64,000 nt of DNA from Dendrobium chrysotoxum (GCA_019925795.1 CM034312.1:19743914-19807913), one strand, 5' to 3'. Positions 30,171-40,883 are shown, counted from the first letter of the stretch. Program-made: numbers and translations. Notes: generated from the sequence alone by a model not told the origin.

Positions 30171-33100
30171 ACAACAACAATAACAATAACAAGCCTTTGT
30201 CCCACTACGTGGGGTCGGCAACATGAATCCTTTTTCTCCATTGTGTCCGGTTTAAAGTCAAATTCTCGTTTAAATCTAATAGAGAAAGATCATTTCTAAT
30301 ATTTTCTAACCAAGTCTTTTTAGGTCTACCTCTATCTTTCTTAACATAAGTCAAATCTAATACCTCTACTTTCCTAACTGGGTCATCGGAAGGCCGCCGT
30401 TTTATGTGACCAAACCATCTAAGGCGACTCTCTCTAATCTTATCCTCCACTGGAGCTACTCCAACCTTTTCACGTATATGCTCATTTCGTATCCTGTCTC
30501 TAAGAGTAAATCCACTCATCCACCTAAGCATCCTCATCTCCGCAACACATAACTTAGTATTATGCTTCTCTTTTAATGGCCAACATTCTACACCATAAAG
30601 CATTGCAGGTCTCACCACCATCTTATAGAATTTTCCCTTAAGTTTAAGGGGGACTTTTCTATCACACAACAAGCCCGATGCATTCCTCCACTTCAACCAT
30701 CCAACTTGAATTCTACTAATAACATCCCCATCTATTTCACCATCACTCTGAACAATAGATCCAAGATATCTAAAACGTGTACTCTTATTAATGACTTGAT
30801 CGCCCAAAGTCACAATCCCCTCACTAGGTCTATTATTGCTAAAATTACACTCCATATATTCAGTTTTAGATCTACTCAAGCGAAAACCTTTAGACTCTAA
30901 GGTTGATCTCCAGACTTCAAGTTTACCTTCAACTCCCTCTTTAGTCTTGTCAACAAGAAGAATATCATCAGCAAAAAGCATACACCAGGGTACATCCTCT
31001 TGTAAATGTCTAGTGAGAACATCCATGACTAACGCGAAAAGATATGGGCTTAAAGCTGATCCTTGATGTAATCCAACCGAAATAGGGAAATACTTGGTCA
31101 AACCACCTTGTGTTTGAACACAAGTAGTAGCTCCTTCATACATATCTTTAATGATTTGAATATAAGCATTATTAACTCCTTTCTTTTCAAGAACTCTCCA
31201 TAGCACTTCTCTTGGAACTTTATCATATGCTTTCTCTAAATCAATAAATATCATATGTAGATCCTCCTTATTCTCCCTATATTTCTCCATCAAACCTCTC
31301 AATAAATGTATGGCTTCCATAGTAGACCTACCAGGCATGAATCCAAATTGATTTTGAGAAACATTAGTATCACGCCGTAGCCTACGCTCCATAACTCGCT
31401 CCCATAGTTTTAAAGTGTGACACATTAACTTAATTCCTCTATAATTCGCACAATCTTGTGCATCACCTTTATTCTTATAAATAGGAATCAATACACTCAT
31501 TCTCCACGCATCTGACATCTTTTTAGTCTTCAAAATATTATTAAAAAGTTTAGTTAGCCAAGAAATTCCTTCATCTCCTAAGCATTTCCACATCTCTATT
31601 GGGATATCATCAGGTCCAACAGCTTTTCCACACTTCATTTTCTTTAAAGCCTCTCTAACTTCGGTTTTACTAATACGCCGATAAAAACAGAAATCTTTAT
31701 TTTCATTTAGGATGCTAAGGTCACTAAAGTCAATTGTATTCCTACAATCTTCATTAAAAAGTTTATCAAAATATCTCATCCACCTTTGTTGAATATCATC
31801 TTCTAAGAAAAGTACTTTTTGATCTTCATCCTTAATACACTTCACTTGAATTAAATCCTTACTACTCCTTTCTCTTTGTTTGGCTAGCTTATACATATAT
31901 CTTTCTCCCTCCTTAGTATCTAATCTATTATATAAATCATTAAAAGCTAAGATCTTTGCATCACATATTGCTTTCTTAGAATCCTTACATGCCTCTTTAT
32001 ATCTTTCCCAATTATCAGAATTTTTACATCTAAACCAATTTTTATAACAAATCTTCTTATTTTTTATCTTTTCTTGCATAATTGGATTCCACCACCAGCT
32101 ATTTTTACTATTAGGGGCTTTTCCCTTTGATACTCCAAACACATCTTTAGCAATATTTTTAATATCACTAGCCACTTTTTCCCACATAACATTAGCATCC
32201 TCATGCACAAATAAAATCTTAGAATCTAAAATCTTACTCTCAAAAATATTTTTATTACTATTCTTTAAATGCCCCCATATAATCCTAGAAAATCGCTTTA
32301 CTTTATTTTTTATTTTCTGTCCTTTCATCTTAAAGTCTAAAACTAATAAGCGATGTTGGGTACATAAACTTTCACTCGGAATAACTTTACAATCTTTGCA
32401 ATCTAAACGATCTACTTTTCTTATAAGAAAATAATCAATCTGAGTTTTACTATAACCATTCTTATAAGTGATGAGATGCTCATCTCTTTTCTTAAATAAG
32501 GTATTAGCAATTAAAAAATCATAAGCTAAAGAAAAATCTAGTATGGTCTTACCACCTTCATTAGTCATTCCAAACCCATATCCACCATGAATGCTTTTAA
32601 AATCATTTACCTCTCTACCAACATATCCATTTAAATCTCCTCCAATAAAAATTTTTTCTTCGAGAGGTATCTTTTGAATTAATTCTTTTAAATCTTTCCA
32701 AAATTTTAATTTTGAACACATATCCAAACCTACTTGAGGAGTATAAGCACTTATAATATTAATAATCTTAGCATCAACAACAATCTTTAAAGCCATAATT
32801 CTATCTCCAATTCTATTAATATTTATAACATTATCCTTCAAACTCTTATCTATAATCATGCCTACACCATTTCTAGTACGACTCTTACCTGAATACCAAA
32901 CTTTAAATCCTAAACTATCAATCTCCTTAGCCTTCTCTCCAACCTATTTAGTTTCCTGAATGCACAAAATATTTATCTTCCTATGAATCATAATATCTAT
33001 TAATTCCATTAATCTTCCTGTAAGGGAACCTATATTCCAAGTTCCTATCCTAATATTAGTATCATGGACTAGCTTCTTTGCCCACATCCGTCCTTGATGT

Positions 33101-33331
33101 GGGAACCCTTGCCTATTTAACACTGCACCCGGGCGCCGATGCAGCGGCCCTTGCACACTTTTCACTGTATTCAGGCCATACAGTGCGTCGCTTCCAGGGG
33201 ACGCCCTAGCATTAACACAATTTATTAAAGGATTCATGTCATGGTTATTCGACAAGTTTTACGCTGGCTGTCGACTACCTAACGCAACCCTCCACTTTTC
33301 TCATCCAGGACTTGGGACCTGGCAACGACAG
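30171..33331 (-). mobile_element. Nearly full-length RTE-type LINE
   Basis: The 3' tail at 30171-30191 is a short CAA/TAA repeat (TTG on the coding strand), the microsatellite tail of RTE elements, and the 5' end lies near 33331 (coding strand CACTGTCGTTGCC). One ORF encodes an endonuclease and a reverse transcriptase. I see no LTR and no clear target duplication. Confidence 0.9.
30205..33255 (-). pseudogene. RTE LINE ORF (AP endonuclease + reverse transcriptase) with one stop codon
   Basis: The coding frame is open from the ATG at 33255 to the stop at 30205 except for a single in-frame TAG at 32944-32946, where the family has tryptophan (QETK-stop-VGEK). The N-terminal apurinic-type endonuclease shows GTWNIGSL, QETK, GGDLNGYVGR, IDYFLIR and TQHR. 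The reverse transcriptase shows FGFMPGRSTMEAI, FIDLEKAYDKVPR, GLHQGSALSPYLF and the catalytic FADD. The C-terminal part carries LRWFGHIKRR and ends RKRIHVADPT. It would nick target DNA and copy its own RNA from the nick. Plant copies of this family are often mis-annotated as craniofacial development protein 2-like. The stop makes this copy non-functional as read, but decay is otherwise slight. An upstream domain is not apparent in the 103 residues before the stop. Confidence 0.92.
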
Positions 33332-33648
33332 TGTTAAATAGAAATTTAACAATATACATACAAATCCCTCAATAAAAAGATATTCAAAGAATGTCATTTT
33401 TTATCATAAATGAAACTAAATATTTGAAATTATAGTGAAATTTGGAATCTTTTGTTACCAATAAGAAAACTATAGGAAATAAATTAAAAAAATACTTTCA
33501 AATTTATTTTTTGAAATAAAAAACATAAAAATGAATCAATTAATAATTATTATATTTTACTTATTTTCAATTAAATTAAAAAACTTTTAAATTCATCATT
33601 AATAAATGCCTCTTTATTCCATTAGTGCTCATTACCAGAAGTCCTCTC
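33332..33648. other. AT-rich stretch, nothing recognised
   Basis: No coding signal between the LINE 5' end and the dirigent-like promoter. Confidence 0.4.
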
Positions 33649-33660
33649 TATATATATACC
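33649..33660 (+). promoter_or_regulatory. TATA box of truncated dirigent copy
   Basis: TCTATATATATA about 70 bp before the ATG, followed by a pyrimidine-rich leader like that of the intact gene at 16866. Confidence 0.6.
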
Positions 33661-33730
33661 CATCACCCACCGAGCAACTCTAAGCTCCTTACCTTTAAGC
33701 CCGCTCCTTCATCTTCTACCCTTCGCAACC

Positions 33731-33868
33731 ATGGCTTCTCATCTCCTTCTCCTTCTCTTCCTCCTCCTCCTTCTTTCCTCCATTAGCACAGCCTCTTCTC
33801 CCCACAAAGGAAAGCTCAAAGAATTATGCATTTTACAATCTTTTTTCCATTCTAAAAAAAGAGGCTGA
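33731..33868 (+). pseudogene. Truncated dirigent-protein paralogue
   Basis: Starts ATGGCTTCTCATCTCCTTCT and encodes MASHLLLLLFLLLLLSSIST followed by ASSPHKGKLKE, which parallels the signal peptide and the KLKEKH segment of the intact dirigent protein. Homology stops at about 33823, after AAGCTCAAAGAA. The frame then runs through unrelated AT-rich sequence to a TGA at 33866-33868. None of the dirigent barrel is present. The promoter, leader and first 31 codons survive, so a short secreted-peptide message could still be made, but there is no evidence for it. Probably a tandem paralogue cut short by deletion or insertion. A Tourist-like MITE lies 40 bp downstream. Confidence 0.85.
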
Positions 33869-33907
33869 TTTTGCCTCCGGTTAAAATGGTTTTTTCATGG
33901 AGTTTAA

Positions 33908-34025
33908 GACCTCATTTGAGATGACTTTTTTTTTTTCTTCTTAAAGCGGCTTTTTAGTATAAAATTAATTTTTGTACTAAAAAATTACTTTAAGAAGTAG
34001 TAAGAAAGCCGTCCCAAATGAAGCC
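33908..34025. mobile_element. Tourist-like MITE, copy 7
   Basis: TAA on both sides. Left GACCTCATTTGAGATGAC, right GAAAGCCGTCCCAAATGAAGCC. Inner arms TTCTTAAAGCGGCTTTTTAG and TTACTTTAAGAAG. Confidence 0.85.
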
Positions 34026-34231
34026 TAAATTTGATGATGTTTTTTATTACAATTTATCAAAGAAAAAAAAATAGAGAATCCATTATCTACATGTACTAAA
34101 TTTTTATAATAATTTTTTTTTTGGCGAGGATCAATATTAATCTAAGCCTTCAAGATTCTCAAATTTATTATAATTAGTGTGTTAAAATTTTGAGTGCTAC
34201 ATAGAAGATTTGAAAGAAATTGATCTAGTTT

Positions 34232-35158
34232 ATGGGCATAAAAGAGTCGAGTCGAGCTCGAGTCACGACCTGTCCAATAAAGAATAGGCCTGAACTTAGC
34301 TCGAGGAGCTTGTGTATTGATCTCGAGCATGAACTTGCCATCATAATGACTTGTTGGAAAAGGCATCTCGCTAGAGAAGTTGTCACAAGCGGGGTGGAGA
34401 GGAGTAAAGAACAGCACACAACTTATCTTGGTCTGTTGGTTGGGAGCTTAGGCTGTCAACTAAGAGGTTTTGAATTTGAATCTTGTGTATGCGATGTATG
34501 TGTGAGTTTCTTTCTTTTTATTTATTTATTTATTTTTATAATGCCAGGGAAGGCTTTAAGGCAACGCCACCAGCATTTTTAAAGGAAATGGTGGCAGCAT
34601 TTGTAAAGTAACAAATTTAATTCTTTTATTTTTTGAAAAGACTGAAAGCATCACTTTTGGTTTAGTGTTATTTGGGATAAGTTTTCTATTGATTTTTAAA
34701 AAAGTTTTTAAAAAGTTTATAGGAAAAAACTATTTTAAAAACCAGTAAAACAGCGGTCCCAAAGGAAGTCTTAGGCTTCGTTTGGGATAATTTTTTTATT
34801 CATTTAAGCTTCATTTGCGACAAATGAAGCCTTAACTTATAAGATACGAGCAATCAAACTCAAATTCAAGCTCATTTAAACTTCATTTGCTACAACTTTA
34901 TCACTTTTTTTTTGTTTATGAGAATATAACTATAATTATTGTTTTGTAAAATTTTTTGAACGAAGAAGCTACTTTTTACAATAGTTTAAAATTTTTTTTT
35001 GATATTAGTTTTAAAAATCAATAAGAAGGCCATCCAAAACAAAACCTTAATATTTGAGGTCAGATTAGAGCTCGAGCTCGATCTTGTGGTTCGATAAACT
35101 AGACTCGTGAGCTCATTGGTTGAGTCAAATTTGAACCAGCTCCCCTAATTTACACCTT
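34232..35158 (+). repeat. GAGCTCGAGC-type repeat with nested insertions
   Basis: Opens GGGCATAAAAGAGTCGAGTC and closes TAGAGCTCGAGCTCG...CCTAATTTACACC, matching the ends of the dispersed family at 4196 and 57727. Its interior is filled by a SINE fragment (34425-34512) and Tourist-like MITE pieces (34665-35050). Confidence 0.55.
34425..34512 (+). mobile_element. tRNA-derived SINE fragment
   Basis: TCTGTTGGTTGGGAGCTTAG, CAACTAAGAGG and GTGTATGCGATGTATGTGTG match the SINE at 57375. The B box is mutated (TTGAATTTGAATC). Confidence 0.7.
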
Positions 35159-35539
35159 TAATATAGTTATATGATTCTATCCTTTAATTTATATAAATAT
35201 TACATCTATGACTCAAATTTTAGATGAAAAAAAAAAAAACTTACACGTTACATGCACTTGCTTAAGCTTCTCAGTTATAAAGTTACATAATTTTTTCAAT
35301 CACATAAATTTTTAAGGATCCAATTGAATAGTTTTAAGAAAAAAATTATAGTGGATAAGAAAATTTTATTAATTTAATGGTAAAAAAAATAAAATTATTA
35401 TATTTAAGATTTTTTTGCAAGATTTAAAATTAAAATTATTTTAAATAATATCTAATCAACAATTTTTTTAATATTTTATCTTCGGGACAGGGCCTTTAAT
35501 TTGTTTTTATTAATTGATGTGGTCCACGTCAGGTTGTTG
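35159..35539. other. AT-rich stretch, nothing recognised
   Basis: No coding signal. Confidence 0.4.
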
Positions 35540-35673
35540 TTTTTTTTTTTTTTTTGGTGGAGGGACAGTTAGGCCGAATAAGACAGATTTATATACAAAC
35601 GCATACACAAGACTCAAAATCAAGATCTTTTAATTGATAGCCTAAACTCCTAATGGACGGGGCAAGGAGGACT
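35540..35673 (-). mobile_element. tRNA-derived SINE, minus strand
   Basis: On the minus strand: GTTTAGGCTATCAATTAAAA, GTCTTGTGTATGCG, GGCCTAACTGTCCCTCCACC, then an A tail of about 16. It matches the SINE family at 57375 in order. Short GTTGTTG flanks may be the target duplication. Confidence 0.65.
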
Positions 35674-35907
35674 GTGTTGTTGGTTTTCTTTAATACTTTA
35701 TTTTTAGTGCTATGTAGCAATGGCTATGAAATGCTGCTAATTTTTGCTTTGAGAGAGAATATTTCAGGATATCTAGATTTATTATTTACATAAAAAAATA
35801 ATTAAAATTCATCAATGAAATGTCTCCAAAGTTTGTTTTGATTGTCATCAATCTCGATGTACTTTTGAATTAATAATTCACATAACAAAATTCAAGATCA
35901 TGCATTT

Positions 35908-36055
35908 GCAGCGCCCCTTCAGTGGGGGTCTCTAAGCACCGGCTGCGGGTATAGTGGCGTGGGTGGTCCGGTAGATCGGCCGGGTTTTACCGACCGCCAA
36001 GCTCGCCTGGCTAAGCCAGGCGTGGCAGCGGACGATTCCTCGTCACCAAAAAAAA
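35908..36055 (+). mobile_element. Compact GC-rich retroposon with poly(A) tail
   Basis: A 138-bp GC-rich body followed by about 10 A lies between direct repeats GATCATGCATTT (35896-35907 and 36058-36069), the hallmark of a LINE-mobilised RNA copy. The body contains hairpins: CCCC-TTCAG-TGGGG, CGGTA...TACCG, and a perfect CGCCTGGC-TAA-GCCAGGCG stem-loop. No clear polymerase III A or B box of tRNA type was found, unlike the other SINEs here. It could be a SINE of other origin or a retrocopy of a structured RNA. Confidence 0.75.
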
Positions 36056-36069
36056 AAGATCATGCATTT

Positions 36070-36506
36070 TTTTTTTTTTTTTTTGAAAAAATAGAGGCAA
36101 AGAGTAACAAAATTGTTGGCTTACAGAGTAAGGCAAAACGAAAAGAAAAACCTATGATGAGCTTCTTATAAAAAATTAAGAAAGCTCCAGCAAAATCCCA
36201 ACAAATTTGGGAGGGTAAAAAATAAGACTGTTAGCAATCAACATATCAAATAAAAAGATCTAAGCAAAAGAACAAAAGAGAAAACTATAGCAGATGGAGG
36301 AAGGTGAAAGAATCACAGCCTTAGCATATCAGCACCTAAGGCAAAACTTGAAAAGGCCAGGACTCAGGTAAGCAAACCAAATTAAACACTTTAGAAGCAT
36401 AAATTGCAGCAGCAATTCTCCTAGTTGCCCGAAGATCATTCCCCTAATTCCCCTGGTTGCCCCAAGACCATCCATAGAGAGTGGTCTCTAAATGAGATAT
36501 CATCAT
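36070..36506. other. Unassigned sequence
   Basis: Poly-T, then ordinary AT-rich sequence up to the Mutator-like MITE. Related in composition to 37330-37450. Confidence 0.35.
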
Positions 36507-36515
36507 CATTGAAGG

Positions 36516-37107
36516 GAAAAATTATTAGGTGCGGACACCGGATGTAGCTCTACGTCCGGACTCCACTAGAACGGCGCCACGTATTTAGCACGTGTTATGA
36601 CAACTTCCGCTTGGCCCGACGACCCGACCCGGATTGGACGCAAAAAATTAAAAAAATCTGCCCTTTTTTGACTAATTCCTAGGTAATACCGAGTATTTTT
36701 TCGGTAATACCAAGTAATACCGAGTAATTTTTGGTAATACTGAGTAATTCCTAGGTAATACCGAGTAATACCTAGGTAATACCGAGTAATTCTTCGGTAA
36801 TACCTAGTAATTCCTAGGTAATACCGAGTAATACCTAGGTAATTCATAGGTAATACCGAGTAATTCTTCGGTAATACCTAGTAATTCCTAGGTAATACCG
36901 AGTAATACCTAGGTAATTCATAGGTAATACCGAGTAATTCTTTGGTAATACCGAGTAATACCGGAGTAATTCTTCAGTAATACCGCACGTGCATCATTTG
37001 AACTTCTCGGCGAAACGGGTCACCGGGTCTTCGGGTCGCTACGTGGCGCTATTCTAGTGGAGTCCGGACGTAGAGCTACGTCCGGTGTCCGCACCTAATA
37101 ATTTTTC
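36516..37107. mobile_element. Mutator-like MITE, 592 bp
   Basis: The terminal inverted repeats of about 58 bp (GAAAAATTATTAGGTGCGGA, then CACCGGAxGTAGCTCTACGT and CCGGACTCCACTAGAA) are nearly perfect. CATTGAAGG stands at 36507-36515 and 37108-37116, a perfect 9-bp target duplication. The interior (36680-36985) is a tandem array of GGTAATACCGAGTAAT and CCTAGG-centred units. No transposase is encoded. Confidence 0.95.
36680..36985. repeat. GGTAATACC tandem array inside MITE
   Basis: Units of about 10 and 20 bp (TAATACCGAG, TAATTCCTAGG) are arranged in a roughly 74-bp higher-order unit repeated at about 36774 and 36848, with a partial third at 36922. Confidence 0.9.
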
Positions 37108-37244
37108 CATTGAAGGGGCCCAACAAAACAAAGGATCCTACCAGACTAGATTTTCTGATAGAAATATCATCATAAAGATATCGACTGCAACAATAATAGA
37201 GAAAGCAAAAAATAGCATCAGGCACAAACCAAACTCCATATTGA

Positions 37245-37327
37245 GAGATTGGGTCTGCGGTCGAGTGGTTGACGGAACACGTTCCTCCCATCTCATCGGG
37301 GCTCGAATCCCCTAACTATCCAAAAAA
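37245..37327 (+). mobile_element. Short tRNA-derived retroposon
   Basis: The body carries an A-box-like GGTCGAGTGGTTGA and a T-arm/B box GGGG-CTCGAAT-CCCC, then an A tail. AAACTCCATATTGA stands at 37231-37244 and 37328-37341, a perfect 14-bp target duplication. At about 75 bp plus tail it is tRNA-sized. No complete acceptor stem is present, so it is not a tRNA gene. Confidence 0.85.
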
Positions 37328-37452
37328 AAACTCCATATTGAAGCAACAAAAAAAAAACCCAGTACCACCCAATTCATCTTGCCAAAATACACATCAGATT
37401 TTCACCAATCCCACAGAGAATCCCTACATTTCCACACTTAGATATCTTATAT

Positions 37453-37985
37453 CTAATTGCTTTTATGATTTTGAGCGCTAGAGTTGCAGCACAAGAAATA
37501 GTAGTGCCAAATTTGTGACCGTTTTTCTCTCCAGATGTGATATATAGAACAATTGATAATAAGCAAAAATAAGGTCTTAACCTCAGTCACCTGAAAGTTC
37601 AGCCTGTCAAAATGCTCAAAAAGCTGAAGGATAGTGAGTCTTAATAGGAAATTCCTAAGCTGAGGGATCAAATCAACCAAAATTTTATATGAGCAGTCAC
37701 ATTCGAAGAGTAAGTGCGTGATACTTTTCAAACTGCAGAGACATAAAGAGCAAGTACTAACAATTTGAATTTTCCATCATGCAAGAATTTAAGCCATTTC
37801 TAAACCCCCATAAAGAGCTAACCATGTGAAGGAAGAGTACCTTAGAACAAGATGCTTATGCCAAAGAGAAGAATGCCAGGCTTTTACAGAAAAATCTTTA
37901 AAAAATTCTTAGTAATCTTTAAAAGAACCAGTACCAGAATTATCCCAAATAAGACTCAAAGTTGAAGAGTCATTAATAGGAAATA
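37453..37985 (-). pseudogene. L1-type LINE zinc-binding RT end, remnant
   Basis: The minus-strand translation gives KDFSVKAWHSSLWHKHLVLR, YSSFTWLALYGGLEMA, a stop, then CSLCSLKSITHLLFECDCSY and IYHIWREKRSQIWH. This is the zf-RVT region found after the reverse transcriptase of plant L1 elements (pattern FxxWLAxxxRL...CxxC...HLFFxC...IWxxRN). It is a different LINE clade from the RTE copies here. Stops break it, and it ends at a hAT-like CAGTGGCGGAGC motif at about 37987. Confidence 0.75.
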
Positions 37986-39229
37986 ACAGTGGCGGAGCAA
38001 AGATCTTTTATCTGCGGGGCACAAATTTCTAATATTAAAAATACCCTCAAGCTTTTTCATCTGAGCTTGAAATTGACATTATAGTTTTAAATTTTTTTAT
38101 TATAGTTGTTAATTATAAGAAGATAAATTTTATGATAATGAAAAAAAACTTATTTTCATGCTTATCTAAATTAATTTCAACACAAATTTAATTAGACTAT
38201 ATATTATCATACTCATCATATTTTAAGCTACTTGATTTTTCTCTAATATAATTTGTTGGCCTTAATTACATAAATATCCTATAAACTAGAGTTTGGAGTT
38301 TTTTAAATAATAAAAAAATTTTATGAAATATTTAACTTTAAAAAAAGTACTAGTAATGTGAAGATAAGAGAGAAAAGTAACATAATAAAAATAATGTTAA
38401 GATAGTCTAATAAAAGGCATCAAAAAAATTAATAGTGAACTTTACAATTAGAGAGAAATAAAGTGAAAAACCCCTCGGGGGGGGGGGGACGGATGAGAGA
38501 TAGAGAGAGAGAGAGAGAGTAGAGAGAAGATAGGTAGAAGAGAGATAGAAAAAGAGGGTGGGAGCCAAGGAGCAGCGGGGCACGTACCGAGCCAAGAACG
38601 AATAGTACCAATGTTGTTCCTAAGTTGAGCAAAGAAGTTCGCAAGTACGTTTCAGAACTGGTTAATAATCAAAGTAGAGATGGTAGCATTGCTCTCAAAA
38701 GAGCAGTTAACAAATTGATTATAAATATCAGTCAAGTTTATGCATAAAGAAATATATATTTTAAAGTCACATTCTGAATTATTAAATTTTTATGTCAAAA
38801 CTCATATACCAACTTCTAACATGAGTTCTCTTCCCTCTTAAAATTTGATGCAAAGGGGAAAATTTTATCTACAACACAAAATTTTAATAGCTTCAATGCC
38901 AACATAGGTACTTGGTAACCCAATATTAAGACTAAATATTGATATCAAGCTAAAATTCAAACTCTATGAATTGAAGGATTTTCTTCTTCAATATCATATT
39001 CCTATCATCATTATTACATCAAAATTTGATAATAATTATCTCTCATTGGAGATAAAATTGAAACCTCAAAATAAGGTGAAAAATCCTTTTTTGATTCAAA
39101 TCCCTTTAAATAGAGATAATCAAACCTCCCTTTAAAGGGAAGAATAAAACTCAGCTATAATGATTGAAAATCTTTAGTGTCACTAATAACCTTGCTTGCA
39201 GCATGGTTCAACACATATGTGAAAATGCT
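37986..39229. other. AT-rich stretch with possible hAT end and GA microsatellite
   Basis: CAGTGGCGGAGC at about 37987 resembles a hAT terminus, but no matching end was found. A 12-G run with a GA-rich microsatellite lies at 38478-38545. No gene seen. Confidence 0.4.
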
Positions 39230-39512
39230 AGAGCATGTAAGGGGGATACGCACCGCCTATCAAAGATATTATTTTTTTAGATCATATGAAGGGAAAATTA
39301 TGTATCGCCAATACAGGTTAGGGTAAAACCTATCTAGAAGGTGGAATCAAAATTCACAAAGAAGAAATTGAAAGATAAAGGTATTTCCCATAACTCTGAA
39401 GGATAGTCTGTTACAATTCAAGGAGAAGCATTAAAGCATGTAAGGGGGATGCACACCTTATCTAGGACAATATTTTTCTAGGTTTACAAATGGAGAAGTA
39501 TGCACCACTACA
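39230..39512. repeat. Diverged direct repeat, about 80 bp, 200 bp apart
   Basis: GCATGTAAGGGGGATACGCAC...ATATTATTTTTTTAG at 39234 recurs as GCATGTAAGGGGGATGCACAC...AATATTTTTCTAG at 39436. Its origin is unknown. Confidence 0.6.
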
Positions 39513-40186
39513 ATCGCTAGACTTCTGTCTTTTAACTATTGTCACTTGACTACTAACATATAATTATATTGTTGGGCTTTAATCTGCTCGTAGACGTCAA
39601 ATTTCTCCAATCCCTACAATAAGAATCATACAGTTTATCTCACTTATGTAAAATCTCATCAATTGTGAGAAAATGAGTGTTCTTGCATAGGTCATTATAT
39701 AGTGATTATTATAACTCAATTATATGCCTCATGATTTTTATCATTCTTAAATTTTCCACATAAAACATTCTGATGCCTCACAATTGTTATATATGCGTGC
39801 TAAATTTTTGAACAAAACAAAGATATAAAATACATAATTTATCATCATAAATTTTCTACCATGTAATAATAAATAATTATAAAAAATAATAAATATTTAA
39901 AAAGAAATTGATGAAGTCATCTATATTTTCTTTATTAAAATCTTATACATAAAATATTATATCATCAATTACTACTTGACAAGCCTTTAATTGGAACAAA
40001 GGCTTACTCATGTGACTATGCCATGAAAAGTGGCTACCACAATAGGAATTCTAGCTGACTGTGACTGAATAGTCGGTCTCCATATGGCAAACATCCTATC
40101 ACAACATGCCATACGTTTTTTTAACATTTATGTTGATTGGTCATAAATTTTGATAGCAAATGTAGTAATTGCAAGAATGTGTCTAA
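39513..40186. other. AT-rich stretch, nothing recognised
   Basis: No coding signal. Confidence 0.4.
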
Positions 40187-40375
40187 GATTTCGTTTGGAT
40201 AATTTTCTTTCTATTTTGTAAAGTTGCGGTAGAAAATTATATTTTTTTAAAATTATTATAGAAAGTAGCTTTTTCGTACATTTTTTTAAAAAGCAATAAA
40301 AAAATAATGGACAAACCGAATTTATGGTTGCTGCCTGAAATGCAAAGCTGTAAGAAAGCTGTCTCAAACGAATCC
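40187..40375. mobile_element. Tourist-like MITE, copy 8
   Basis: TAA on both sides. Starts GATTTCGTTTGGATAATTTT and ends AAGCTGTCTCAAACGAATCC. Its right part is the start of the direct repeat that recurs at 42292. Confidence 0.75.
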
Positions 40376-40883
40376 TAAATTATTTGAAAATCACATCGAT
40401 TACTTAAAATGTTATCAACACGATATCATAATTTTATATCACAATAATTAGCATCATCACATATCAAATACAAATAATAATTACTCAATACAATTAACAA
40501 GCTAATCAAGTTTAATTAATAGATGATTCAAGTTAATTAAATATAAAAAATTTAAAGCTAAGTTTGTTTAAATAATATTAAGATTATAACTAAGAGGCCG
40601 GATTAGTACTGAATTATAATGAAAATAAATGGATAAATGTTAATAAAAAATTAATAACTAATTTTATAAGTGTTATACAACATTTAAATATTGAAATTTC
40701 TTTAAATTATGTTCAATATCATTAAGTTGTTAATTATCTAAATATTCATTTATATTGTTTTATGAAATCTATTTTATAATTTTGAAAAGATAAATATTTA
40801 ATTAGATTACTTAAATATTTTGAAGAATTAGTTAACTAATTGTAATTAAATTAATGTGAATATCGTGCTTTATTATAAATGAC
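40318..40883. repeat. Direct repeat copy 1 (566 bp)
   Basis: Runs from GAATTTATGGTTGCTGCCTG to TTTATTATAAATGAC and recurs at 42292-42855 with about a dozen differences (roughly 2%). It starts in the middle of a Tourist-like MITE. Confidence 0.95.

Noticed and set aside
36566..36847. Tyr/Gly-rich repeat protein
   Set aside because: It is a frame through the tandem array inside a Mutator-like MITE.
36516..37107. CRISPR-like array
   Set aside because: The repeats are contiguous and degenerate without unique spacers, lie between terminal inverted repeats, and the genome is a plant.
37245..37320. Functional tRNA gene
   Set aside because: T-arm and D-arm-like sequences are there, but there is no paired acceptor stem. 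An A tail and 14-bp target duplications show a retroposed copy.
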